The notes: generated from the letters alone by a model not told the origin. Shown: positions 11,183 through 23,790, counted from the stretch's first letter. The stretch: DNA of 64,000 bases from Dryococelus australis (GCA_029891345.1 CM057003.1:10172209-10236208); one strand, 5' to 3'. Translations and numbers: made by a program.

Positions 11183-13115
11183 GCGAAATTGTTGTGTACG
11201 CAGAATGTGAAGTTAAAAAAAAAGGGACGGGTAGGCGGAGGCGAAAATAGCATTAAAGAAATACAGCGACAGTCCATCCGGGACGAAAATAAAGATCTAA
11301 TTAGGGAGCAATACACCATCTAGTGAAGCAGGTTGCGACTAAATAAATAATCACTTACACGAGGCAGCCTCGTCAAGGACATAAAACATATGTATGTGTG
11401 TTTAAACGGAATCCCTCGAGGTTGTATCAACGTATACTATACAAAAAAAAGCAGTGTTAAAGTACTTCAGACAATTTATGTTTCCTATGTACATGGGTTC
11501 ATTTTTAACTGCGTTCATTTACACAAACAGTTCTACAAAGAAGTTAACGCGCTATCAAAGTTCTGTTCCGGTGCGCCGAACTCTGTAAAATGTTTCACAT
11601 CCACCTACTACGTTACTTATAAAAGTGTGGTAAGTTTCTAGTCACCGATATTGAAGCAGAATAAAGCACGAAATTCTTTCTTCAAGCATTGTTATAGACA
11701 GGATTTGCAAATATATATTCCTGTACGCAGATCTTCGCGAAGTAAACAACCATGAATTGCAGCAATAAATAAACATTTTAATAACTAACACAAATAAAAA
11801 TATACAAAGAAAAGAACGTACTCACATAATAACAGTAAAAAACATGGATTTCTGGACCAGACACAAAGACAAAATACAAAAAGAAGAGTACGTAATTATT
11901 GGACTCTCCACAGTCGATCTCCAAGAATGGCGAAGTAAAATTGATTCCCTACTATGATTAAAATCCCGTGTAAAATAAAAATAAATAAAAAATTGATATG
12001 TTTTATTTGCGTGTAAAAGTAATACTTAATAGAATTATATTAAATTATATTTCTGTAAAGTCAATTCAAGACTGAAAACTTCAGTGATGCACTTAAATAT
12101 AGTAAGGCCCTTCGTCATGTTATGAATGTCAGGCTTGATTTATTGTTCGTCTTTCCGCGTGTCTTTGTGTAGGTCTATATACATTTTCGACAGTTATTTT
12201 GAAAGTATAATTGTTCCTCATTAGTAGGTTAAAACATAAACGTTATATAATATGTGGTAAACAATATTTCCACATTTGTGTTTCATAACTCGGAAGCCAC
12301 GTTTGGTTGGCACAACTAAATCGTTGCTGAAATTTCAGCAAATCTTCACCACAGCAATTTCGAAACCACCTAAAGCTGATGGCATAGTAAGTTATAACTT
12401 TTATTTCCCACTTGCGTATGGTAACAACTAGAGATAAATATCTTTTGGGCGTTTGGGCGGCCATCGTATTATGTAATGCTGGGATTTCAATAAAGGTACT
12501 ATTCGTGACTCTATATTTTGATATTATTAGCAGTGATGCTGAATTTTTATTTCTGTTTGAAAAGTACTAGTATTATTTGAATTTTACTGTGCTGCTCATA
12601 CACATTGAGATAATAAAAGAGTTTACAATAAAGCATTGTTTTTATCAGCTCCTCTCACATCTTGATTGAAATTTTGAAAGTTCGGATAGTGCAAGGGCAA
12701 TATTCCACGAACTGCTCTACCATATAAGCTTAAAGAAAGCGAAGATAAATCCACAGTGGAAATGATCTCGGGATGGGAACACTCCACAACATTGAATCGC
12801 GGACTAAACGCTATAACAATACACACCGGCAGGCGAGTGTCTGGAGAGCGGGCGGCAGACAAAAGGGAAAGGATCCTTTCAAGAGGCGAAGTAAGGCGAT
12901 TTAGAGTTGAACGTCTCTGCATTTCGGCAGAACTTGCCCCGATCTCATCTGCGGGCGCTCGCAGAGAAAACACATCAGGTTGGCGAACAACGCAGGATGT
13001 GGGTCGAGGGCTTTTGGGCTGGGGATGGCGGAGCCCTCTATGATTCTACTAGAATCATTCGTGATTGGAGCAATATGGGCTTGACCCAGAAAGTTGCAGA
13101 GGGTGGAGCTTACTT
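11183..13115. other. intergenic region, no supported gene
   Basis: Overlapping open frames on both strands at 12620-13155 lie in a moderately GC-rich patch and match no family I know. The 83-codon frame at 11390-11641 is also unrecognised. The region ends at a run of 15 C. Confidence 0.4.
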
Positions 13116-13130
13116 CCCCCCCCCCCCCCC
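13116..13130. repeat. poly-C tract, 15 bases
   Basis: Uninterrupted run of 15 C at the 3' edge of a GC-richer patch, one of several similar tracts in the window. Confidence 0.95.
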
Positions 13131-13604
13131 GCGAGAGTTGAGTGTTCTGAGCTGATCAGATGCCACTGCGATCCGCTCTGGATATGAACAGCGTATATAA
13201 AAATACGAGCGACAGCATATCTAGCGTGTTAATTCCAAACCGTAATTATATATGAGTACCTGAAAATCCATCGAATATTAGTATTTTTGCAGGCCTAGGC
13301 CTACATTCCTCTTAATTTACAGTTTGTAACTCAGAATGTTGTGAATGTTATAAATCAGTAAATTTAATTTTACCGGCAGAAACGGAAGAAAATATTTTAT
13401 CTGAGTGAATTGTCTTACATTGCCGAAATTTTACTAGCATAAATAATCACTTGCGTAATGTAACTCAAGAGCGTAATTCAAGCGCATCCCACTTTGTTTT
13501 CTAAGTTGTTTGAGACCTTATAAGCTAAGTGCTCACAGGATGTTACAAACTTAATTGAAATTTTTTTTTGTCTTATTAAAGGTACATATAATTGTATCAA
13601 AGTA
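13131..13604. other. AT-rich spacer, nothing recognised
   Basis: No reading frame, hairpin or tandem repeat was seen before the microsatellite. Confidence 0.6.
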
Positions 13605-13765
<161 letters not shown>

Positions 13766-14527
13766 GATATTTCAATTAGTTTAAAATAATGTAACTAACT
13801 ACATTGTTTTTAATTTTCTATTAAAATTATTTTGTAAATAACATTTTAGGGTAAACATTTTTTTTTAAATAAAATTTTTATCAGAGCTTTTTTTAATTAT
13901 TCTGAAGAATTTTATTGTATATTGTGGTGACCTACCCACACATCACCTAACAAGAAAATTTAAGTAAGCCTGTTAGTTAAGAGGGATTCTGAAATCGTAT
14001 GGTAATTCGGTTATCAAATGAGAGGTTAATTGTAAAATATTAATTATGGCAGGCAGAGGGTTATGGGCTCATCACGTCATTAACTGGAAAGGAAATTACT
14101 TTGTCAATACTAGCTTAACATGACGTTTAGCTGCAGACTTTCATAAACAGCAATTTCATTTTGTGCTTTTAACACATTGACAGGTGGGGTTTACAGACAC
14201 AAACAAGTCATTAGCTAAAATTGTAACAGATTAAAATGAAAATGGTTTTACGTGCAGTCAATTATCAGCACACTGTGTAGGAACTGCTTAAAGCTCGCCA
14301 AGAGACAGATTAATTGAAATTTAACGAGTCTACAGAAAATTCAAAGAAATATGTTATGTTGCAAAGTTAATCCCGTAAGGACTCGTGGCTACCACAGTGG
14401 TTACAAACCGAACTCCCAACAATTCAAAAAGATTCTGGTAAATATTTAGAACCGTGAAGGAAATTTCAAACCTATAAATCGTTTGGACATAATGTATCAT
14501 ATTAGGCTGCAAACATAGGAATATTAA
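13766..14527. other. AT-rich intergenic region
   Basis: No open frame above about 50 codons and no recognised repeat. Confidence 0.55.
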
Positions 14528-14648
14528 TTGTCACTATTACACAACTTTGTGAAATTTCCTACGCATTTGACTTTCCATGAGCAAATGTAGTAATGACATT
14601 ATGGATGAATGGGAAACTAATTTACCTTTTTTCGCTTTCTCGCTGTAT
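14528..14648 (+). repeat. dispersed repeat family E, copy 1
   Basis: About 110 bp are similar to 27771-27895. The best block is CCTACGCATTTGAC-TT-CATG followed by AGCAAATGTAG, and weaker similarity continues through a CTTTCTC-CT segment. The hAT-like MITE begins directly at its downstream edge. Confidence 0.5.
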
Positions 14649-14656
14649 GTGTATAC

Positions 14657-14933
14657 CAGTGGCGTGTGGTGAACTGATGCTAGGTAAGCTGTGTTTTTCT
14701 CTGTGCCATAACTAATTGTTTGCTAGTTTATACGTCGGCCACTTAAACGTAGTAATGTATTTTACGTCACAGCACATGTGTAATGGGCGCTTCGCCGCTC
14801 TCTCGTAAGTGGCCGCAGTACACCCAGTTTCTTCCGGCTCCACTCTGGTTACTGGTTCCTGCTGCGTGCGCCGAGTGCGTACAGAACTGAGCAAGCGCCA
14901 GCTTACCTTGCAACATTTCACCACACGCTACTG
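14657..14933. mobile_element. hAT-like MITE
   Basis: The left end, CAGTGGCGTGTGGTGAA, and the reverse complement of the right end, CAGTAGCGTGTGGTGAA, form inverted termini. The similarity continues inward to GGTAAGCTG, about 40 bp in all. CAGTGGCG-type ends are typical of the hAT superfamily, which makes 8-bp target duplications. The flanking octamers GTGTATAC (14649-14656) and TTTTATAC (14934-14941) agree at six of eight positions. The 277-bp interior is GC-richer than its surroundings. The 70-codon minus-strand frame inside it is not transposase-like, so this is a non-autonomous copy. Confidence 0.7.
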
Positions 14934-14941
14934 TTTTATAC

Positions 14942-15769
14942 TACTATGATAAATTTGCAAATAATTTCTTAGAGACAACGTATGAAACTCCATCTATATC
15001 AGTGGGAGGGAAATCTTGATCAGAGAGTTTCTCACGTGGGTAGTATAATGGATAAAGTCATGATATATGAGTTTTGTCGAGACATCCCTTTCTTACTGCC
15101 GTGTTTTATTCCGCTGTGGCTACGCAACATCTCTTCATGGTGTTTTTCACACTTTCTGAGCAAAAGGGTTTAGACTATCAACTTTCATACATGCATGGAT
15201 TTTTCCGAGATAAATCATGTAGAAATATGTCAGCTCTTTTAACGTCTTTGTTTCATGAAAGAGCTCGTTTTATTCAAAAATACTTAATTATAAATAACGC
15301 GGAAACTCATATAATACCACATACAAAAAGAGTTAATTCAACACAACATAAGAAAATAACAGTAGAATAAAAAATTATGAGTTTCGCACAAGGGAGTAGG
15401 GCGGTGGAGCGGTGAACTGTTCATGCTCTGTCATTCCGGTCCATCGGCGGCCGTCTTGTCCGCCATGTTGTATGTCGGTGACTTTAACCGTGACTTTTGA
15501 ACTTGACCCCAGTGAGCTTTGAACTTGAATACTCAAAAAAATCCCAAAAATAACAAAAATAAAAAATATTTGAAAAATTATTATTAAAACAAATTAATAA
15601 AAATTATTATTTAAAAATTAATAACAATTATGTCTAAAGAACTTTAGTGACAAAAAATTGAAAAAAATATTACTAAAAATTAATAAAAATGTGCCATAAA
15701 TTTTATTTAAATAATTTTGCACTTTCAGAAACCCCGCCAAACACCACGTCCAGCGGAAGATTGTCCCCC
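14942..15769. other. intergenic region with an A/T-only block
   Basis: 15535-15700 is almost pure A/T with many TTAATAA and AAAATT words. A CCGCCATGTTG element at 15460-15470 resembles the vertebrate YY1 site, but a single match is weak. Overlapping frames at 14982-15370 are unrecognised. Confidence 0.4.
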
Positions 15770-16050
15770 ACCACCAATTGCTATTGGCTCTTTAGTCGGC
15801 AGGCCTCCACCCTCACCAATGATTCTCATTGGCTAATTACCTACCATTTTCGATCCCCTTCCAATATATTTAATTGCCCAATTACTTGCCCCCACCAATG
15901 ATTCCCATTGACTAATTACTCGCGTACGCCTCATCCCCACCAATGATTCTCATTTGCTAATTACTCACCATTTTCGATCCCCTTCCCATTATATTTAATT
16001 GCCCTATTGCCCCAACCCCACCCACATTTCTAATTGGCCAATTACTCAGA
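15770..16050. promoter_or_regulatory. CCAAT-box-rich compound repeat
   Basis: A unit of 124 bp starts at 15814 and again at 15938. Each carries CACCAATGATTCTCATT, then CTAATTAC, then ACCATTTTCGATCCCCTTCC and a TTTAATTGCCC block. A half-copy lies at 15892. About ten CCAAT or ATTGG cores fall within 280 bp. Several form facing pairs, such as CCAATGA-TTC-TCATTGG and the palindrome TAATTGGCCAATTA (16031-16044). CCAAT is the NF-Y core, so a promoter or enhancer role is possible. It could equally be a decayed minisatellite. No gene start could be tied to it. Confidence 0.45.
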
Positions 16051-16184
16051 TTCGTTCGTACAATTAGATGTGTTCGCTCGAACCCTCCTCTTCCCCCCTC
16101 AACACCACTCCCCATTCCTTTGTTCATTCTGTCGAATGCAGTCATTTTGGTGGTTTTTCCGTTTCTCATTTGTTTACATTCTCA

Positions 16185-16254
16185 ACACCTAGGTGGCGCT
16201 GTTTTCTCGATTTAATCACCAGGTGCGCTGCCTATTTAGACACCAGGCGGCCGT
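16185..16254 (+). promoter_or_regulatory. three CTCF-like motifs in 70 bp
   Basis: ACACCTAGGTGGCGCTG (16186-16202) is a close match to the CTCF consensus around AG(G/A)(T/G)GGCGC, which is shared by vertebrate and Drosophila CTCF. Two weaker relatives follow in the same orientation: CACCAGGTGCGCTGCC (from about 16217) and CACCAGGCGGCCGT (from about 16241). CTCF binds such sites through zinc fingers and acts in insulation and looping. The cluster lies directly 3' of the CCAAT-rich block. Binding is inferred from the motif alone. Confidence 0.45.
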
Positions 16255-16817
16255 ATTAATAATATGTCGAAAAATATCAATTGAAGACGACGGTTACGCA
16301 GCTATGAACAACGAACAACAAGAGGGCATAACCGCGTATGTTATTAATGACATACGAACTACATTATCAATTGAAAGTACACTATTAATTGGTGTTTGAT
16401 GTCACGTATTTTCTTACGTGTGTTGATAAATTCCTGTTTACACCTTGTGCTATCGGGCGTACTTCTCTCAATAAACACTTTACACAGTAGGTTATAGAAC
16501 GTTTCCTTCTAATTTTACATAATGAATCGCCTTGGTTGGGCACAACCTGTATAGGTTTATCAGAATAGGCATATCTTCCTGCATATTTCTACAGTACAAC
16601 GTTTTGTTGTTCCATGATAAAAAAAACTATATTTTTAGCACAAGCAATATCTCGGATAGAAATGCGTCATTATGGCAAAATATTTGTTCCCACCTTTGAC
16701 GAAAAATTCCGTATCTAATGTTGCCCTTTATCAGTTGATTTATATTAGTTTCCACGCACATCCGGGCTTTAATTAACGTGTACAGAGATAATTTACGACC
16801 CATGCTCACTTGATCCT
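16255..16817. other. intergenic spacer
   Basis: Short unrecognised frames only. It ends directly at the SINE-1 head. Confidence 0.5.
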
Positions 16818-17057
16818 GGGGCCACGGTGGCTGAGCGGTTGGAATGGCCAGGTAACTCCGGATTTTCGCATGTTGGAATCGTGCCGGACGATGCCGTTGG
16901 CCGGCGGGTTTACTCGGGGATATCGCGGTTTCCCCGCCCTTTCATTCCGGCGCTGCTCCATACTCATCTCAATCACCCTCATCGGCTCTCAAGACCTGCA
17001 TGTTAGGAGCCGTCCAAATCTCTTCACTCATTCGTTTGATCCTTTTCGCCAAAGGAA
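16818..17057 (+). mobile_element. tRNA-derived SINE (SINE-1) lacking box B
   Basis: The head GGGGCCACGGTGGCTGAGCG has a perfect box A. Relative to the copies at 36771 and 60971, about 40 bp that include box B are deleted between GGTTGGAATGGCC and AACTCCGGATTTTCGCA. The body is complete, with GCCGGACGATGCCG, CGGCGCTGCTCCAT, CATCGGCTCTCAAGACCTGC and GCCGTCCAAATCTCTTCACT, and the tail runs to TTTTCGCCAAAG. Loss of box B should abolish polymerase III transcription from this copy. Confidence 0.85.
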
Positions 17058-17989
17058 GTGTGACACAGATCCTGTTGGTGCAACGGCATCAGAAAACCAA
17101 GTCAATGATTTATTTTTTTGTTTCTTTATATGTAAACGGAGTGTTCGGACTCTGACCGATTTACAACAGCGCCTATTTAAGTTAAAAAAATTACATCAAT
17201 ACTTACACTTCACTCTACCAACGGTGTTTACGAAGTATGAAAAAATATATACACACATCCTGGCATAATTTTTGCAACTTAGTTTTCCTCAATTTAGCTG
17301 TACCCAGTTGCAACGAACTACATAGAAGATAGAATTAAAATAACATATTTACAGGACACTTATACCTATCCAAAGAGCATTCAAATCACGTGGAATAACT
17401 ATTAGTTTATCTTAATATGTTGTAGTAGATCGTTATAAATTTCTGAGCGAATTTTTTTTTGCATCAGCAGAGAGCTCCTGGAGGCTAATGGTGCATGGTA
17501 TAATTGGGTTTTTAAAGCTAATGAAATTCTATAACACATTTCAAGCTGCATAAAGTGCATTTTATAAATCTCAAAATAAAGTGCTTGAGTTACACTACAA
17601 AGAATATCGAATATTTTTTCTACAGCTGATTTAGAAGAGTACAAAAAATATGTTATTATTTTAATGACAATTAAAGGGCTAAGTGCTTGTAATGGTTTTA
17701 ACTATATGAAAAAGTAAGATTGTCTTGCGAAGTACATGGAACTGAACTTATGATCTTATTCAACACAGTCTGGGCTCTAAAAAGGTGTTCGTGCACTTCA
17801 GCTATCATACCATTCGAATATGGGTAGCATTATTCCGAGCTGCGACCATTTCCATTGCGCATCAGTGGCCTCGATATTTTATTTTTGAACGTTGCCATCG
17901 TTGATGCAGCAGTAAAGTCGTCCGGCGTGTCACAACATCATCTCCAGGGAGGCGATACAGCAACTCCTCTCCAGGTATTTATAGAGCCC
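17058..17989. other. AT-rich intergenic region
   Basis: The open frame running out of the SINE to 17268 has no domain. The minus-strand frame at 17402-17644 is unrecognised. Confidence 0.5.
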
Positions 17990-18660
17990 TCTCATTCAAA
18001 CGGCCCCCTTCTCCCCTTTCCGCCGAGAGACGCGTGTGGGTTTTCGCCGGCAGGGGGAGGGGGTGGAAATGATCGATGTCTCCGCTGAAGAGATTCCCGG
18101 GCCGAGGGGGTGTAAACAAGATGCGAGACCCCGCGCGCCGGGGAGAAGATGGAACGATTTCATCGCTTTAATCGATCTGGGGAGTTGCCCACCTTTTAAA
18201 TCCCCACTCCTCTACAACTCCCGCCCACCACCCACTGGTTCGCGATGTCCTGTGCCCACCCGATACCGCCCTTGAGACTGATGGCTCCCCATTCCCCATC
18301 TGCGCAGGCGAATAAATCACAAGGATGGAGGATAGGGATGGGGTATCACACGAGAGGATCTCTTTCCACCCCTACCCGTAAAGCGCGAGCGGGATTAGGA
18401 CCGGGTGAGGGCGCTATAGGGGGTGTGGAAGAAAGGACGAGAGATCCACGCAAGGGTGCGAGGACGGATTATAAAGTGGTGGCCATCGTCAAGGGAATCC
18501 ACGATGAGAAGCTGTGCGGGCCGGGGGGGGGGGGGGTGAGAAGGGGAGCTGCGTGTCTACCGCGTCAGTGAGTGATGGTGGGGTTGATCGCGCGTTCTCA
18601 GCGGCGGCCATCTGTTGATGGAGGAAAAAAACACAGAGCGGCTTAAACGTCCCTCGCAGT
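17990..18660. other. GC-rich islet with a poly-G tract
   Basis: CpG-rich DNA carries several GGGGG runs and a run of 14 G at 18523-18536. Overlapping open frames of 77-108 codons on the plus strand are rich in G, R and P, as expected of random GC-rich sequence, and have no conserved motif. A CpG-type promoter is possible, but no TATA box or supported transcript start could be pointed to. Confidence 0.4.
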
Positions 18661-20850
18661 AGGCAACAAGCTGCCTGCCTCGAGGGAGCGGGAGTCTATC
18701 ATGCCCTAACTTTTCTCAGAGGTGTCTGTCGACTTCATTTTTTTCTGAAGCTCCGCCCTGGGATCAGCAGCTCGCTCGCCTCTGCGACTTTTGCAGGGGA
18801 ACAAAAAGATCTAAAATGCTTGCGCAAATCCGTCGTTACGGTGTATGTGCTAAAAAAAAAAAATTCTGTCTATGACACAGTGACTTCAGTACGGATCGTT
18901 TTACGTAATAAAACAAATGTGGCAATTAATTATATCAATGTTTTATTTCTGAGATTGTTTTGGAGGGCGTGACTATAAATTCATTGCTACTTGAAAGTGT
19001 CAAAATTAGGAAATTGTCATTCAAGCACGTTGTTAATTACGTTAAACTTCTCCTCTATAACTTATCCATTTCAACTATGTCAGCTTTGTTATCAGTGAGA
19101 AAGTATGAATTGTGAAATAGCTTTCTATTAATTTACTTATTTTAATTCTCTCAAATATTTTGGGTCGCATAGAACTTTTACAAGCGAAATTGTAGGGAGA
19201 ACACATGCTTCGAACACTTTCGTGTTAGAAATTTGAAAACAAGAACATATGATTTATTTCCTACACTTTCAAACATTTAAGAGTGTTTTTAGTTAATTAA
19301 TATTTTTTTTAAATTGGCATTTTTTAAAAATTATTTAAATTTTTAAAGCGTGTGAAATATTGAATGAAAACGTCGTGCAAGTACATGAAAAATTTACACA
19401 GAAGGATTTTATTTGAAGTTCTCCACCAAACTGATTATCTCATTTTTTATTTGGACCAAATTAAATTCCTAACCCTAATTTCCAAAAAAATTTTTGCAGT
19501 GGTTTTTAAACGTCGTATTTTTTTTCAACTTTTCCCGTTTCCATTCACACTTTATGCTGGTAGGCTAATCTGCACGAGAATTACTAAATATTTAACATGA
19601 ACGATTATTTTGAAGGCGTACCCTATCCATGTCCTATACGAAAGTCGAATAATGATCCATTTCATTTTAAGACGGCATTCAACGTAAGTTGGCGACTGAA
19701 CATTTTAGGTTACGTTTATTTTGGCTCTTGGCCAGGTAGTTGACTTTTCAGGAAAGCTTGATTCCACGCGATGTAAATAAAGGAACACTCGCATTTGGGT
19801 GTATTTTATTTCAATGCAGCGAATTCACTACAATACAAAATTCGTGGTAGCATAGGTATTGTACACAACTATTCTGGTGCAGGTACCTCACTAGTCATTC
19901 AGTATCCACCTCCTCCCTAAGGACTTGCAAGCAGTTAGAGTTTAGTGAACAAAATAGTGAAAAATTTATACACTCAAGCTTATATAGTATGTTCGAGTTA
20001 TCCTCGCGCTTTCTTAATTTAACCGTTCAAAAATATCCCTGTGTGTAATGCGTTTGGTTGTAACCTAAATAAATCATATATTGTGGGGAATGCAGAAGGA
20101 AATAGAAATAGATTTGCATAGCTTGGGTGAATTACTTACGCTATTACGTCGGTTGCGCCAAATCTTTATATGATTACAGCAGTGTCTGACTTTCATTCAA
20201 GAAGCTTGTTTCATGCAATACAGCGTGAACGATTGGGATACAAGAAATATTTGTAGCACATCTCGTGGGAACTGGAACTCTGAAATATTCATGAAAGCCA
20301 AACTCATGAACAAAACACTAGATAAATGGAGTTAAGTGAAAACCACACCATCGGGATAAACTGATTTTAATAAAATGAAAAATAAATCAGAAAATGAACT
20401 AGTCTGAAAATAAACTTTAATAAGATGAAAATTGTGTTTCTTTCAATATTAGACCAGATTTGATAAAATAAATTAAATATGACTGCAAGTAGGATTGCTG
20501 TAAATTAGAGTTTATACCAACATCCTTTCAAGATGACACTTACTGAAAATTAAAAAAAAAAAATTAAAAATTAAAATTAAATATTTTATGACTGCCACAA
20601 AATAAATTAAACTTGAAAATAAAATTAATTTATATCAGTATTTTCCAGAAGTAGTTTGCAATCAGTGCTTTCTCTCCTGCAACGAGTTTACTGAGTTCCA
20701 TATTAAATTAGTGTAAATCACTATCTCAATTCTCGCATACGCTTTAACTTCAAACTTCCTTATCAAGAGAACACTAAATCTCAAATGAATGTTAATTACA
20801 TTGAAAGTTCACAACAATTTAGAAATTGGGTCTTCAATCAATTACTGCGC
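18661..20850. other. AT-rich intergenic region
   Basis: Long A/T homopolymer-rich segments (for example 19290-19350 and 20550-20590) and no supported gene. The 78-codon frame at 19364-19600 is hydrophobic by composition only. Confidence 0.5.
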
Positions 20851-20905
20851 CAGTGCTTAGCTCGTCAGTAGAGCGGCACTACTGGTTTCTACTTTCGGAA
20901 AAAAA
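20846..20905 (+). repeat. possible degenerate tRNA-like head
   Basis: TTAGCTCGTCAGTAGAGCGG resembles the D-arm and box A of a tRNA. No acceptable box B follows, so this is at best a decayed SINE head. It is too incomplete to be a tRNA gene. Confidence 0.25.
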
Positions 20906-22499
20906 CATGTCAATTATAAGCGAAATGTTCAGCCAATATATCATCCTAAAAGTAGGATTACTTAAGTCCTTGTAGATCACTTTACTTTTGAAATAAAGAA
21001 ACAGTTGAATTCAAAATGACGAAGGCGTCACTTGGATTTAGGCCAGACCCTTAGCCTGTATCATCGCGTTGTCAAAGTTCATCAGCGTTTCTTCTTAGAA
21101 CGAAGTACACTATTGAGATAACTAATAATTAGAGAGACTCAGCAATCTTCTTTACTTGGCTGGCTCTGCAAAGTCTAACTGTAACATCTGGGGTTCAAAA
21201 ACTAAAATATCCTTACGAAGATGCTGGGGATTTTTCTTCCGAAAATCCCAGCGAAAATCACGCTGCTGGACCTTTCAAATGTCCCTCCTCAGAAGCAATC
21301 ACTTCTGGCAACTATCTCAAAACCTGATGTGATAGGAGAGAAGCTACTTCCGGGAACATGAACGGAAATAATAATAATAAAACATTAATCTTTTCTTCAA
21401 AACAACAAATAAATTATGTTTTGAAATAAAATAAAATAATTATACAACCATATAAATTAACGAATAAATTGAAATTAACATATATTTAAGTTATCACCTC
21501 TTATATCAGAGTACATATAAACATGCCATACAAATACGAATAAAAATATCAAAAAATTTGAAATAGTGGTTTACAATAAAAAATATTACGTGTTTTTAAT
21601 AAAACAATCATAAATCTAGGAGAGTTTAAAATAATAATTATTCCTCAAAATAATATGTAAATAGACGAGTGCTAGTGTCCAAAACACATATGTAAAATAA
21701 CATTATAACTGTCAACAAACATAGTTACATGTTCAACTTGAAACCATAATAATATTGCGAACTTTTATACTTAGAACTTTCTGGTTTAATGAGAATTCCG
21801 TTTGAGGCCTACTATATTTTGGAATAAAGTGTAATAGGTATTTAATTGATAGTCAATGTGAACTGGAAACGGGAAAACGGTATGCTGGTGGTGGCCAGAA
21901 AGAAATAGTCCTTGCGTAAAATGCTGCTAAGGTGAATTACGGTACGTTATTTGTTAAGTAAATAACAGTTTCGTTAAGACACATTTACGTGTTCAGTTAG
22001 AAACGTAGAACTTCGGCAGGCCTTCAGAATGGTGTCGAAACACATGCGTTATTATGGAGTGGCGAGGAATAGGGAACTTGTTCAAAAAATTGCGAAGGTT
22101 CTATCCCTACGGATTTGTTTCTAGTGAACGGTTCCAGTCGGCGCCATGGAATGTTTGTAGACGTTCCGACTATTTCGTGTTTGTGTAGAAGAGCAGAAAG
22201 GATTTTCCGGGCAAGTACACACACACAGACCAGAGGCGGTCAATTGTTCGCCGGTGGACCCCGGTTCGTTAGGGCGAAATTCCCTCGAACGGCGTGGTCG
22301 CTACGGAATGCCGGCCTCTCGAATGCCCATTATCCAGCATCACAACGGAGCACCTAGCTTGCGTGACTTATTAACGGCCCGCCGATCAAACAAGTGGGAA
22401 TAATAGCGAATGTGTTTGAAGTTGCGCCGGCGACCGTGCTGTAGCGTGACAATTGTTCGATTGGAACGGAGTGTGTCGACGTGTGCGTGCATTTGTATT

Positions 22500-22500
<1 letters not shown>
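20906..22500. other. intergenic region, AT-rich then mixed
   Basis: 21200-21350 is less AT-rich and may be a transposon remnant. 22020-22440 is moderately GC-rich with overlapping unrecognised frames. No gene is supported. Confidence 0.4.

Positions 22501-22533
<33 letters not shown>
22501..22533. repeat. (GT)n microsatellite
   Basis: Twelve GT units pass into GCGCGCGTGC and abut the left end of the next MITE. Confidence 0.95.
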
Positions 22534-22539
22534 CCTAAC

Positions 22540-22964
22540 TAAAGGCTGTTCACGACAGAGCGAGCGCTTTTGAAATCAACCTTAGAAAAATGTCACTGCC
22601 CCTACCTGCATATATTTCTCGGGTGCGCTGAGTGACATGCGCCCAGTAAAGTTGGTAACGATGGAGGGAAAGTAGTTCCATATTTTAACGTCAGCTAAAA
22701 AGTGTTAGTGAACCATTTGTGACAACTTAAATAATTTATTTCGCTCCCAGTTATTTTTAATACGTTGAATTGTAAAAATAAGAAGATTTGTAAAATATTT
22801 ACTTGTCTAATAATTTCACTGTGTTACTTGACGGACGCATGAATAAAGGAGTGAGGACCATGATAATGTTAATGTTACATCAGGCGGAAGAATACGCAAC
22901 ATCCATACAAGTAGACACTAAGCAGGACTTTCAAAAGTGCTCAGTTTACCGTGAACAGCCTATA
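22540..22964 (+). mobile_element. long MITE (MITE-2), complete copy
   Basis: The left terminus TAAAGGCTGTTCACGACAGA is slightly mutated. The right terminus reads TTTACCGTGAACAGCCTATA. The interior follows the 10756 copy block by block, including GAAATCAACCTTAGAAAAAT, GCGCTGAGTGACATGCGCCC, ACGGACGCATGAATAAAG and CAAGTAGA. The 67-codon frame across the right half is not a protein of known type. Confidence 0.85.
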
Positions 22965-23599
22965 CGTTTGTGTACGAGGCCACACATTGCAGTTTTTTTA
23001 GCGTAAAGTTTGCAAGAGTTGCGTAATGTTTGACTTGATATACCGGCATTTTTATATGCTTGAGATTTAATACAGAGATATGAAGACTGCAAAACTACTC
23101 TATAGTCCGTTCAAGGTTAATTGAACATTTTTTAAATTCATGTTTGGGATCTATTTTTGTTACTTTTTATCCTTCCGCAATATGTAAAATTTACATTTCC
23201 ATGGGCCTACTGGTTTTTTCACACGCCAGTAAACTGAGATGGTGAAACATCCGGAACATAGGCATAACTGTAAAAATAATATGTATATTTGTGGTATAAT
23301 GTGCCTACGGCAAAAATTCAGCAACTTGAATTGTTACACGTTTAATAGTAAACTCACAATGCAACTTCAAGATTTGGGAATAATTTTAAGAATCTCACTG
23401 CGATGCTAACTGGGAGCTGTTGCGATAGTATGTACGTTAGCAGGCATTAATATAACAGGAAGTGATTTGTTTTTTAAAAGGTTGCTCTCAAGAACTGTTT
23501 TATTGCTCAGTGTTGTCTACACTCCAACGTACAAGCAGTTAAAACAGATCCGAACCAGCAAACTCGATTGCAGATTTGTTGAAGCTGCTTCACTTGACT
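22965..23599. other. intergenic spacer
   Basis: Nothing recognised between MITE-2 and dispersed repeat D. Confidence 0.55.
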
Positions 23600-23790
23600 C
23601 CGTAAAATTTTACTTGTAATTTTAGTTGCTGGTGATCAGTGGTTGAAAAGTTTGCTGATTCCTGGTGAATTTCACTGGCCTGACAGTGAAACCTCAATGC
23701 ATCCTACGTATTCGCCAGTATATTACAGCTCATTAATTGAAGAATCAGTAAAATAAGTCTACTGGTTAAATATACTTATTCGGATTTAGA
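23600..23790 (+). repeat. dispersed repeat family D, copy 2
   Basis: Diverged match to 3571-3800. The clearest shared blocks are GCTGATTCCTGGTGAATTTC, then CACTGG, and later GAAGAATCAGTAAAATAA and GGATTTAGAGTGTAAA. No termini or target duplication could be set. Confidence 0.55.

Noticed and set aside
15460..15470. YY1/Pho-type site CCGCCATGTTG
   Set aside because: A single short match that fits the vertebrate YY1 site better than the fly Pho core.
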